From: a virus
Strand: one strand, 5' to 3'
DNA: 39,293 bases
Virus record (IMG/VR): IMGVR_UViG_3300028610_000326
Location: 1 to 39,293 of that record
Below are positions 7,253 to 13,047 of the stretch, in pieces. Each line of letters starts with the position of its first letter. Position 1 is the stretch's first letter. The notes below the pieces were generated by a model, which was given only the letters and a program-made list of their open reading frames with translations, had not been told where the DNA came from and ran no database searches. The position numbers were made by a program, and so were the translations under genes.

Positions 7253-7329
7253 AATAAACTTCCTTGTACTGCTTCTAAGCGTTTGTTTGCTATTTCTACA
7301 TAATCGGCTTCTAGTTCACAACCGCATCA
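7249..7329 (-). other. Residual methyltransferase C-terminus after an in-frame UGA
   Basis: The frame continues from the UGA stop (7329-7327) for 25 codons: CGCELEADYVEIANKRL, then EAVQGSLF, ending at TGA 7251-7249. This is the usual C-terminal end of phage beta-class methyltransferases, where a Trp or other aromatic normally sits at the stop position. The coding sense is intact, so the UGA is recent, read through, or a sequencing error. Confidence 0.8.
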
Positions 7330-7968
7330 TTCTAAGCCTATTGATTTACATGCTACTGCTGTTGTGCCACTTCCCATGAAAGGATCGAAAACTTTACAAT
7401 TTGGTACTAATGATTTTTTTGCTAAAAACTCTATTAAGTCGACTGGTTTTTGAGTAGGATGTAAATCATTTTGTGTTCTTGTTGCTTTTATTATGTTTGC
7501 ACTTCTTCCATCATTTAGTTTTGTATTGCCATTGCTACAAAACAATATCATTTCATATTTAGGTGCATAGTCACCTTCTAAGTCACCCATTCCTATATTA
7601 TTTTTTTCCCAAATAAGAATATTTTTTACTTTTCGATATTTCTGTAATTCACTTTTAAATACTTCTACGAAATGATGCGAACAAAATAAATATAAATGGG
7701 CATCATCTTTGGCAATCCTATCGAGTTCTTTTACAAAATCAGGTAACCAGTCTAAATTATCATCATTAGCAATTTTTTTATGCTGCTCTTCTCCGCGTCT
7801 ACTTTGAAAACTCATACCAAATGGTGGGTCAGTCAAAACCAAATCAAAGTAATTATTAGGTACTTTCTTCATAAACTCTAAACAGTCTATATTGTGAATT
7901 TTATTCATTTTATCTTGCATATCTAAATTTTGTATTTCCATTTCTAATTCCTTATATGTTTTACTCAT
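7327..7968 (-). CDS. DNA N4/N6 methyltransferase (beta class), interrupted near the C-terminus
   Basis: 213 aa up to the first stop. Motif order is beta class: the catalytic DPPF (VLTDPPFGMSF, about residues 45-55) precedes the SAM-binding motif (DPFMGSGTTAVACKS, near the C-terminus). HPTQKPVDLIEFL sits between, as in N-6/N-4 DNA methylases. It would methylate A or C in phage DNA, protecting it from host restriction. AGGA precedes the ATG, which overlaps the upstream stop. The frame is broken by UGA after SIGLE, but a conserved 25-residue end follows in the same frame (see 7249-7329). Activity of the short form is doubtful. Confidence 0.9.
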   Translation of the reverse strand: MSKTYKELEMEIQNLDMQDKMNKIHNIDCLEFMKKVPNNYFDLVLTDPPFGMSFQSRRGEEQHKKIANDDNLDWLPDFVKELDRIAKDDAHLYLFCSHHFVEVFKSELQKYRKVKNILIWEKNNIGMGDLEGDYAPKYEMILFCSNGNTKLNDGRSANIIKATRTQNDLHPTQKPVDLIEFLAKKSLVPNCKVFDPFMGSGTTAVACKSIGLE

Positions 7969-8174
7969 TTTATTTTCCTAAAATCTTCCATAGCTAAAGT
8001 CTCACACTCTCTCCCATCTAGCTTTATATCTTGATGCACTACTTGACACGCAGTTTGTTGATCCATCACTAACGCAAGAAACTCTAAGTCCTTCTCAACT
8101 ACTACCCAACTAGAAATTTTTTGTATTACTAAGTCGTATCCTATTCCGTGTTCACTTAAGTATCTTTTTCTCAT
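7965..8174 (-). CDS. Hypothetical protein, 69 aa
   Basis: 69 aa, not recognised: a basic start (MRKRYLSEHGIGYDLVIQ), then a mixed strand-helix body. ATGA coupling at both ends (with the 60-aa gene upstream and the methyltransferase downstream) supports it as a real operon member. Confidence 0.7.
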   Translation of the reverse strand: MRKRYLSEHGIGYDLVIQKISSWVVVEKDLEFLALVMDQQTACQVVHQDIKLDGRECETLAMEDFRKIK

Positions 8175-8353
8175 GATTCTTCCTCACTCCATCCTAAGTT
8201 TATTATATCGCTGTCACACTTTTTAGCTTTCCATGCAGCTTTAGCTATTTCTCTAACCGCTCCCATTATTGGAAGTTGTGAGTCTAACAACATTATTCGC
8301 CCTTGCGCCTCGAACCACTTTGAAAATCTTATGTCATCTTTACTATGTTGCAT
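8171..8353 (-). CDS. Hypothetical protein, 60 aa
   Basis: 60 aa, helical (GAVREIAKAAWKAKKCDSDI) with an acidic end. Not recognised. It overlaps both neighbours (11 bp with the upstream gene, ATGA with the downstream one), as expected of a compact phage operon. Confidence 0.65.
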   Translation of the reverse strand: MQHSKDDIRFSKWFEAQGRIMLLDSQLPIMGAVREIAKAAWKAKKCDSDIINLGWSEEES

Positions 8354-8924
8354 CTTTAGACCTTTTTATAATTAGTGAAATCAGAGGGGTTGACACGTTT
8401 AAAAAGTTAGCGATTTCTGTCATTTTAAACTTTCCTGTAGCATGAGCTTCGCATATTTCAGATGCTTCATCTTCAGATACTTTGGTTTGTGCTCTTCTTG
8501 AATTTTCACCTCTTGTAACCCATTCACAATTGCTTGGCTCGTAGTTCCCATTTGAGCTAAGCCTATCTATTGTGAGGTCATCAGCATATCCATTATTTAT
8601 TGCCCACTGTTCAAATACTATATAGTCTTGCCATTCCATACAGATTGCAACACCTTTGCCTCCGTACCATTTAAAGCAATGCTCGTTCTTATTGTAGCAT
8701 CTAGCTTTCATTCTTAGCCATATGTTATAAAGTCTAGTGTATGAACTTCCGTGTGTTTTGTTTGATTGGCAACCACATGACTGTCTATTTTTTGCTGAAT
8801 CTTGTCTAATCCTAATTATTTTTCCACATCTACACTGCGCTAAACACATTTTTCTTCCAGAATCATTTGTCCCATCTTCTTTAATAATTTTTACTTTATT
8901 GAATGCTATATCATTTTTGCTCAT
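8343..8924 (-). CDS. Zn-ribbon, nuclease-like and HTH phage protein, 193 aa
   Basis: 193 aa in three parts. Residues about 25-55 form a Cys-rich ribbon (CRCGK then SCGCQ). Residues about 60-150 carry a pattern common in small phage DNA-cutting or DNA-binding proteins: YNIWLRMKARCYN, WYGGKGVAICMEWQD, LTIDRLSSNGNYEPSNCEW. The C-terminal 45 residues look like a helix-turn-helix (TEIANFLNVSTPLISLIIK). I start at ATG 8924: GGGAGG lies six bases upstream and the codon overlaps the upstream stop. The in-frame ATG at 8939 sits inside that Shine-Dalgarno. Probable homing-type or regulatory protein. Confidence 0.65.
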   Translation of the reverse strand: MSKNDIAFNKVKIIKEDGTNDSGRKMCLAQCRCGKIIRIRQDSAKNRQSCGCQSNKTHGSSYTRLYNIWLRMKARCYNKNEHCFKWYGGKGVAICMEWQDYIVFEQWAINNGYADDLTIDRLSSNGNYEPSNCEWVTRGENSRRAQTKVSEDEASEICEAHATGKFKMTEIANFLNVSTPLISLIIKRSKDAT

Positions 8925-9142
8925 TGTTTTGCCTCCCATTTATTGCATAAAAAATCTTTAGTGACTCTTATTCCTAATTTTAAACAGAATGAATTCCCAT
9001 AATCACTAGCATTACAACTCTCACATGTTCTGCTTTCAAAGTCATCATAGATTTCATTTATCAGTTCGTTGCATTCTACTTTGCTTAGAGTGTTAATTCT
9101 GCCAGTTGCCCATAGTTTTTCTTTTGATTCTTCTCTAGTCAT
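8921..9142 (-). CDS. Small Cys-rich protein, 73 aa
   Basis: 73 aa. The C-terminal half has CESCNASDYGNSFCLKLG and a last Cys in FLCNKW, a spacing that could hold one zinc ion. ATG 9142 is preferred (AAAGGA six bases upstream) over GTG 9145. It follows the 179-aa gene and is coupled by ATGA to the next. Function unknown. Confidence 0.65.
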   Translation of the reverse strand: MTREESKEKLWATGRINTLSKVECNELINEIYDDFESRTCESCNASDYGNSFCLKLGIRVTKDFLCNKWEAKQ

Positions 9143-9145
9143 CAC

Positions 9146-9685
9146 TTATCCTTTTATCATTTTTTTAACTGTCGCGTTTTCAATAGCACCACTATAACTA
9201 TTTGAATATTCGATTGCATTTTTAAAAGCCGTTAACTGTTCTAAACTTGTTCTGTAACAACTTATCTTAGCAACTAGTTGTTTGTAGTCGGTATATGGCT
9301 TAACTTGATTCAGTATCGCTATATCATCTTCATTTACATTTGGAAACTTTACAATCTTTAGCAAATCTACAAAAGGTGCTCCACAATTTTTTGCATCTTC
9401 AAAGACTTGGTTGTTTATTGAGTGGACTAATGCTATAAGTTCTTTTGCTTTCTCTTCTGTATGGTCTACATGTAGAGGTTTGAACTGTTCGGCTACTTTT
9501 GCCACTCTATCTAGCCCTAATAAAAAAGCGTGTTGTGTTCCAAAAAGTGCTTCATAAAACATTTGCAGTTTATCATCTGCAATATGTGACATATTTTTCT
9601 TAATGATTTGCTTGTTAAAAGTGTTGTCTGTAATTTTCAACTCTTTTATTATTGATCCCATTAAATTATCTCTCAAGTTGTACAT
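9146..9685 (-). CDS. Hypothetical protein downstream of the replication initiator, 179 aa
   Basis: 179 aa, mostly helical, with no clear motif. It starts inside the 3' end of the replication-initiator gene. I use ATG 9685 because GGAGG/GGAG lies about seven bases upstream; the ATG at 9700 would overlap that site. Proteins at this place in phage replication operons are often helicase loaders or inhibitors of replication proteins, but there is no Walker motif here, so that is only a positional guess. Confidence 0.65.
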   Translation of the reverse strand: MYNLRDNLMGSIIKELKITDNTFNKQIIKKNMSHIADDKLQMFYEALFGTQHAFLLGLDRVAKVAEQFKPLHVDHTEEKAKELIALVHSINNQVFEDAKNCGAPFVDLLKIVKFPNVNEDDIAILNQVKPYTDYKQLVAKISCYRTSLEQLTAFKNAIEYSNSYSGAIENATVKKMIKG

Positions 9686-10418
9686 CAATCGCTCCTCCAT
9701 TTAAATGTTCTTGCATTGCCATGTTTTCATATTCGCTTAGTTTATCCCAGTCTGCTTGAGAGAATGGATCAAAACCACTATTTAATAAACTGTTAATGTT
9801 TGCAGACTTCTCTTTTGCTTTAGCCTCGTCTTGTTGCTTAAAGCTTGTAAGTTGTTTAGGATTATCTTTATTCTTACTGTTCCATGTAGCCAATGATGCT
9901 TTCCATGACTTCATTTTATTTTTTCCTATTTTCCATCCATTAGATTCATAGAAGTTAAAAAATGTATCTGCATTGACATTATAATTCTTTTCTTGTATAT
10001 AAGATAAAATATTAGAGACAGAAGGTTTTTTAAAACCGCTACTCTTTTGTACTTCTCCTTTACCTTTACCTTCCTCTTTAACTTGTACTTCCTCTTTACA
10101 TTCCGCCTTGGGTGTTTGCATACCCTCATGTATACCCTCGTTGGGTATACAGGATTCATCATAAACCCCTAAGTAAGGTGCTTTTATAGTTTCTCTCTTT
10201 TGACCATCTAAAAAACCGTTAATACTTTTATTGATACTATGCTTTTGAGACTTCCAAACGATACTAAGTGTTTTATCTTGAAACTTTACATCATCTACTT
10301 TGATTCGTAAAAACTGAACATCTAATAAAGTTCTAATGTATTTAGCTAATTGAGCATCTGTTAAATCCTCTGCTACATCATCAAAGCTTTTATAAAATGG
10401 AAATTGTTGTCGTGCCAT
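9666..10418 (-). CDS. Phage replication initiator / replisome organizer-like protein
   Basis: 250 aa. The N-terminus (FPFYKSFDDVAEDLTDAQL, KYIRTLLDVQFL) resembles the DUF6291-type domain at the start of many phage replication proteins. A charged Lys/Glu linker follows (residues about 100-125). The second domain reads NADTFFNFYESNGWKIGK, MKSWKASLATWNS, the usual C-terminal signature of these initiators. It probably binds the phage origin and recruits host helicase. The linker's biased composition is normal. The gene is preceded by about 450 bp of structured non-coding DNA, with a three-way-junction RNA in its 5' leader. Confidence 0.75.
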   Translation of the reverse strand: MARQQFPFYKSFDDVAEDLTDAQLAKYIRTLLDVQFLRIKVDDVKFQDKTLSIVWKSQKHSINKSINGFLDGQKRETIKAPYLGVYDESCIPNEGIHEGMQTPKAECKEEVQVKEEGKGKGEVQKSSGFKKPSVSNILSYIQEKNYNVNADTFFNFYESNGWKIGKNKMKSWKASLATWNSKNKDNPKQLTSFKQQDEAKAKEKSANINSLLNSGFDPFSQADWDKLSEYENMAMQEHLNGGAIDVQLER

Positions 10419-10459
10419 CTTTTGCTTTCGGACATTGTTAATTTAGAAGTTTTGGTGAG

Positions 10460-10555
10460 AGGTGTCTAAGTTCTCAATACTTACAATAAGCAACTTCAAG
10501 CTATCTAAAATTGAGAAGCCTACCCGAGAGGATAGACCGCAAGGCTTAGACACCT
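10460..10555 (-). ncRNA. Three-way-junction leader RNA of the replication gene
   Basis: Three helices lie close to each other. P1 pairs 10460-10470 with 10545-10555 (11 bp, perfect). P2 pairs 10471-10478 with 10510-10517 (8 bp, perfect), directly next to P1. P3 is a hairpin, 10520-10525 with 10530-10535. Read on the minus strand P3 is CUAUCC-UCUC-GGGUAG with a G-U pair; on the plus strand it would have one C-A mismatch. It begins about 20 bases after a candidate promoter start and ends about 40 bases before the ATG, so it is the 5' leader of the replication mRNA. No known riboswitch class was recognised. Confidence 0.6.
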
Positions 10556-10578
10556 TGAATGTGCTATTAAATATTTAA

Positions 10579-10594
10579 AAGCATTATATCATAA
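10579..10594 (-). promoter_or_regulatory. Extended -10 promoter, proximal copy
   Basis: Minus strand TTATGATATAATGCTT: TGn-TATAAT with a perfect hexamer (10588-10583). It is 15/16 identical to the copy at 10823-10838 in the same orientation. It would start RNA near 10576, giving the replication gene a leader of about 155 nt that begins just before the three-way junction. Confidence 0.55.
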
Positions 10595-10595
10595 A

Positions 10596-10767
10596 AGTTC
10601 TTACAGCGTCTACTATTTTGTGTCGCTGTACCCTCATCGTAGTTATCTTGGAGGATTGTCGCTATATCTTTCAATATTTCAGTTACGTTAAAACTTCATC
10701 AGGCGACTATATTGATAACCTACACCTCTCTATCACCGACACCCGGAGAGGAAACGCTGTAAGAACT
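10596..10767 (-). ncRNA. Large structured RNA enclosing the hammerhead ribozyme
   Basis: A perfect 13-bp inverted repeat, AGTTCTTACAGCG at 10596-10608 and its complement at 10755-10767, closes the element. Inside, CCUCUC (10751-10746) pairs with GAGAGG (10730-10725). The loop of that hairpin holds GUGUCG (10742-10737), complementary to CGACAC (10625-10620), a possible 6-bp pseudoknot. The hammerhead (10642-10720) fills the centre. There is no credible coding frame. The element lies between the 35-aa gene after dut and the replication gene and could act in RNA processing or at the origin. Confidence 0.7.
10642..10720 (-). ncRNA. Type I hammerhead ribozyme (minus strand)
   Basis: All core parts are present in order on minus RNA. 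Stem I: GUCGC (10707-10703) with GCGAC (10662-10658), extended past an internal loop by GUUAUC (10719-10714) with GAUAAC (10647-10642). CUGAUGA: 10702-10696. Stem II: AGUU/AACU (10695-10692, 10684-10681) with a 7-nt loop. GAA: 10680-10678. Stem III: AUAUU/GAUAU (10677-10673, 10668-10664) closed by a GAAA tetraloop. The cleavage triplet AUA ends at 10663, so the predicted cut is between 10663 and 10662. Stem I is open, making it type I; its internal loop is placed for the usual contact with loop II. Confidence 0.88.
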
Positions 10768-10771
10768 CATT

Positions 10772-10823
10772 ATGTTAACACTAAGCCGATCGCGATTCCG
10801 CAGTCCAAAACCTAATGTTAACA
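10772..10823. repeat. Paired ATGTTAACA repeats
   Basis: ATGTTAACA occurs at 10772-10780 and 10815-10823. The inner TGTTAACA is its own complement, so the two copies can also pair in RNA around a 35-nt GC-richer spacer containing CGATCG and TCGCGA. They could be a protein-binding site, origin iterons, or the 5' end of the structured RNA. Confidence 0.45.
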
Positions 10824-10840
10824 AGCATTATAACATAAGT
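10823..10840 (-). promoter_or_regulatory. Extended -10 promoter, distal copy
   Basis: Minus strand ACTTATGTTATAATGCTT: TGn-TATAAT with the hexamer at 10832-10827. Fourteen bases are identical to the site at 4873-4886 and 15/16 match the copy at 10579-10594. RNA from here would begin near 10820 and run through the whole hammerhead element. Confidence 0.55.
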
Positions 10841-10869
10841 TAATATATATAATGATTAAAACTGGCTAT

Positions 10870-10977
10870 TTATACTTTCCTTTTCCAATGTTTATTAAAT
10901 CTTTCTATAAAAGCATCCATTCTTCTCTGCCATTCTATTGTTGTCATCGATGTTTTTTTTGATGTTTTGCAATTCAT
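10870..10977 (-). CDS. Small basic protein, 35 aa
   Basis: A 35-aa frame whose ATG overlaps the dut stop (ATGA): basic, with a helical C-terminal half (TIEWQRRMDAFIERFNKHWK). GGGAG lies nine bases upstream. Not recognised. It ends 30 bases before the distal promoter of the hammerhead region. Confidence 0.5.
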   Translation of the reverse strand: MNCKTSKKTSMTTIEWQRRMDAFIERFNKHWKRKV

Positions 10978-11528
10978 GACCCTGTACTCCCAAACCCACC
11001 ATTGCGTTCTGTTTCAGTATCTACACCAAACAGATATGATTTATGTTCTAGTAGAGTTGTTTGAGCTATTCGTTCGCCTTTTTTAACTAGAACATTCGCT
11101 GTATTGTTGTTATTGTAGTTTGTATCTAAACCTAATTGTGATGCTAGTCGGTCTATCCACCAAGTAATATGAAATTCTTGTATTGGATTATGAATAATCA
11201 TTTTAATCTCATACTCATAATCAAGGTCAATGATACCTACACCATTTGGAAGAATTAAACCTTTTTTGCCCAGTGAACTTCTTAGCATTAGTTGCAGATA
11301 GTGGGAGCTTAAAAAGTGTCTCCAATATTTAATATCAAATGCAAAATCATTTACTTGTTGAAAGTCTTTACTTTCTTTCAGTTTATCTAAATCAATACAA
11401 ACTCCAAGACCAATAAGCTTAGTTTCACCAGCACCAATAACTACATCTTCGTTTGAAAAAAGGTCAACACATGCAGAATATTTGCTGCCTTTTGTTGGTA
11501 GCTTTCCTCCATTAACTGTTTTAAACAT
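10974..11528 (-). CDS. dut: dUTP diphosphatase (dUTPase)
   Basis: 184 aa. It hydrolyses dUTP to dUMP, keeping uracil out of phage DNA. All five trimeric dUTPase motifs are visible: SACVDLFS (I), RSSLGKKG (II), GVGIIDLDYEYEIKM (III, with the catalytic Asp/Tyr region), KKGERIAQ (IV) and RNGGFGSTGS (V, Phe-containing P-loop-like end). It is about 40 residues longer than the minimal enzyme. The extra length lies in the SSHYLQL region before motif II and an Asn-rich insert before motif IV. It overlaps the 60-aa upstream gene and the 35-aa downstream gene. Confidence 0.95.
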   Translation of the reverse strand: MFKTVNGGKLPTKGSKYSACVDLFSNEDVVIGAGETKLIGLGVCIDLDKLKESKDFQQVNDFAFDIKYWRHFLSSHYLQLMLRSSLGKKGLILPNGVGIIDLDYEYEIKMIIHNPIQEFHITWWIDRLASQLGLDTNYNNNNTANVLVKKGERIAQTTLLEHKSYLFGVDTETERNGGFGSTGS

Positions 11529-11703
11529 TATAATCCTTTACTTGTTTTGCTAAATCTTCAATCATTTCTTTTTCAAGTTTGCGGTATAATCTTCCTCTCC
11601 ATGTATTTTTTTCTTTTGCCCAGTTTGCCATTGTTGGTTTTGGTATTCCTAATGTATCTTTAAAGTGGTCTGCAACTTCAAACGATTTTAGTAAATTTGC
11701 CAT
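11521..11703 (-). CDS. Small HTH-like protein, 60 aa
   Basis: 60 aa. Residues 8-30 (VADHFKDTLGIPKPTMANW) read like a helix-turn-helix that contacts DNA, followed by a basic helix (RGRLYRKLEKEMIEDL). It lies between the repeat-protein gene and dut in the leftward early operon, where a small regulator would be expected. It starts one base after the repeat gene ends. The fold is inferred from pattern only. Confidence 0.6.
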   Translation of the reverse strand: MANLLKSFEVADHFKDTLGIPKPTMANWAKEKNTWRGRLYRKLEKEMIEDLAKQVKDYNV

Positions 11704-12549
11704 TTATTGCTCCTTGTTTTCATAAACACTTACTAAATTCTCGTGTGTTGATAAAATAAACTTTTTCCATTTAGTCCACCATGCTAAAGCACCACTACCC
11801 ATTTTTTTAATTTGCTCATCTGTAAAACTAGCCCACTTTTCAGGAGAATGTTTTTGACAACCTATTTTTATTAAATCACTCATAAAAAATAATCTATAAG
11901 TATCTTGAAAAAATGATAAAGAGAATTTAGTTTTTAATCCTAAAATTTCGATGTCACCTTCAACTCTTTGGTCACCTTCAACTATTTGGTAACCTTCAAC
12001 TATTTGGTCACCTTTAACTATTTGGTCACCTTTAACTCTTTGGTAACCTTCAACTCTTTGGTAACCTTCAACTATTTGGTCACCTTTAACTATTTGGTCA
12101 CCTTCAACTATTTGGTCACCTTCAACTCTTTGGTAACCTTCAACTCTTTGATAACCTTCAACTATTTGGTCACCTTTAACTCTTTGGTCACCTTCAACTC
12201 TTTGGTAACCTTCAACTATTTGGTAACCTTCAACTATTTGGTAACCTTCAACTATTTGGTCACCTTTAACTCTTTGGTAACCTTCAACTCTTTGGTCACC
12301 TTCAACTATTTGGTAACCTTCAACTATTTGGTCACCTTTAACTATTTGGTCACCTTTAACTCTTTGGTAACCTTCAACTCTTTGGTAACCTTCAACTATT
12401 TGGTAACCTTCAACTCTTTGGTCACCTTTAACTCTTAAATTGATTTTAATAATCACATTTCCATTTACTTCAAGATTCCCATTTAGTTCAAACCAAAAAC
12501 TTTTTTTTTCTAAGCCTTTATAGTTCTCGTCTATTACAACTGTTTGCAT
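11704..12549 (-). CDS. Hexapeptide-repeat protein with about 27 xVxGxQ units
   Basis: 281 aa. Residues 1-37 are a polar cap ending in LEVNGNVIIKINL. Residues about 38-199 are 27 uninterrupted hexapeptides of the form [R/I]V[E/K]G[D/Y]Q, as expected of a beta-solenoid with inward Val. The last 80 residues form a non-repetitive domain (IKIGCQKHSPEKWASF, GSGALAWWTKWKKFIL). It is the first gene of the leftward early operon, behind a near-consensus sigma-70 promoter. It therefore probably acts early, perhaps by binding or mimicking a polymer such as nucleic acid. Repeat number may vary between isolates. Confidence 0.85.
   Translation of the reverse strand: MQTVVIDENYKGLEKKSFWFELNGNLEVNGNVIIKINLRVKGDQRVEGYQIVEGYQRVEGYQRVKGDQIVKGDQIVEGYQIVEGDQRVEGYQRVKGDQIVEGYQIVEGYQIVEGYQRVEGDQRVKGDQIVEGYQRVEGYQRVEGDQIVEGDQIVKGDQIVEGYQRVEGYQRVKGDQIVKGDQIVEGYQIVEGDQRVEGDIEILGLKTKFSLSFFQDTYRLFFMSDLIKIGCQKHSPEKWASFTDEQIKKMGSGALAWWTKWKKFILSTHENLVSVYENKEQ
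11950..12437. repeat. 18-bp tandem repeat array inside the hexapeptide gene
   Basis: About 27 copies of an 18-bp unit. Almost all variation is at three single-base sites per unit (GAA/AAA, TAC/GAC, AGA/ATA in the coding frame). Units 3-8 and 21-26 have the same amino-acid pattern, which suggests internal duplication. The opposite strand stays open as a by-product of the repeat. Confidence 0.95.
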
Positions 12550-12580
12550 TTTTCAATCCTTTTATTTTTGATATACCGAA

Positions 12581-12609
12581 ATGATACACTAAAAATATTT
12601 TAATGTCAA
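12581..12609 (-). promoter_or_regulatory. Early leftward sigma-70-type promoter
   Basis: Minus strand: perfect -35 TTGACA (12609-12604), 17-bp spacer, -10 TATCAT (12586-12581). It drives the repeat protein, HTH-like protein and dut. It is the best promoter in the window. Confidence 0.85.
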
Positions 12610-12645
12610 GGAATAATATTGAATTTGATTAAAACATTTTTTAAG

Positions 12646-12673
12646 TTTGATTTAATTTTAAACATGCTACAAT
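12646..12673 (+). promoter_or_regulatory. Early rightward promoter
   Basis: Plus strand: -35-like TTTGAT (12646-12651), 16-bp spacer, and extended -10 TGC-TACAAT (hexamer 12668-12673). The start lies about 25 bases before the first rightward gene. It diverges from the leftward promoter, so this 155-bp region is the early control region; no clear operator was identified. Confidence 0.7.
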
Positions 12674-12704
12674 TTTCTCATGCGTTTAAAAACAAGGAGA
12701 AATT

Positions 12705-12845
12705 ATGAACAATGCTTTTAGAATAATCTTTGATATAGTTAAGGGACAAAAGCCATACGGACATGCTGAAAGAAATCGTGATAACTTGAAAACGATTGCT
12801 ATTGCGAAGAGAGAAATTGAAGCAATGTTGGGAGAAAGAAAATGA
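12705..12845 (+). CDS. Hypothetical protein, 46 aa
   Basis: First rightward gene: 46 aa, basic, with a helical C-terminus (TIAIAKREIEAMLGERK). It has AAGGAG before ATG 12705. Not recognised. It is coupled by ATGA to the membrane peptide that follows. Confidence 0.65.
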   Translation: MNNAFRIIFDIVKGQKPYGHAERNRDNLKTIAIAKREIEAMLGERK

Positions 12846-12943
12846 CAATAATTTTACTTTTAATAGTTACTGGATTAATTTTATGGATATTTGTATTAGT
12901 AAATGATATTGCTTATGAACTTGTAGGCGAAAGGATTTTGTAA
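12842..12943 (+). CDS. Single-pass membrane peptide, 33 aa
   Basis: 33 aa: one hydrophobic helix (ILLLIVTGLILWIFVLV) and a short acidic tail. Overlaps at both ends (ATGA and TAATG) show it is part of the operon. A possible early membrane toxin or exclusion peptide, by analogy only. Confidence 0.55.
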   Translation: MTIILLLIVTGLILWIFVLVNDIAYELVGERIL

Positions 12944-13047
12944 TGGATGCTGAATATAGAGAGATTGTTATTAATCAAAAGAAGATAGAAGAAGAGATAG
13001 CGAAGATAGATTTAGAGTTATTTAGAATTAAAATGAAGGGGAAGTGA
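12943..13047 (+). CDS. Small coiled-coil protein, 34 aa
   Basis: 34 aa, almost entirely a charged amphipathic helix (INQKKIEEEIAKIDLELF). The ATG overlaps the upstream TAA, and the stop overlaps the next ATG (TGATG). Function unknown. Confidence 0.5.
   Translation: MDAEYREIVINQKKIEEEIAKIDLELFRIKMKGK

Noticed and set aside
7249-7968. UGA read as tryptophan throughout (alternative genetic code)
   Set aside because: Many genes end at UGA with ATGA start-stop overlaps, and Trp is encoded by TGG elsewhere, so UGA works as a stop.
10460-10555. tRNA or known riboswitch
   Set aside because: No T-arm GGTTCRA-type signature, no CCA-type acceptor geometry, and none of the riboswitch core sequences I know; described only as a three-way junction.
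10618-10815. A 65-codon plus-strand reading frame over the ribozyme region
   Set aside because: It has no Shine-Dalgarno, runs antisense to all neighbours and lies wholly over paired RNA elements; the composition is explained by the folded RNA.
11950-12437. Diversity-generating retroelement or CRISPR-like array
   Set aside because: No reverse transcriptase, template repeat or spacers. Variation is two-state at fixed codon positions and not limited to adenines.
11968-12438. A 156-codon plus-strand frame of VTFNYL/VTFNSL repeats
   Set aside because: It is the antisense shadow of the 18-bp repeats: any stop-free 18-bp unit keeps a second frame open. It has no start signal or non-repeat part.
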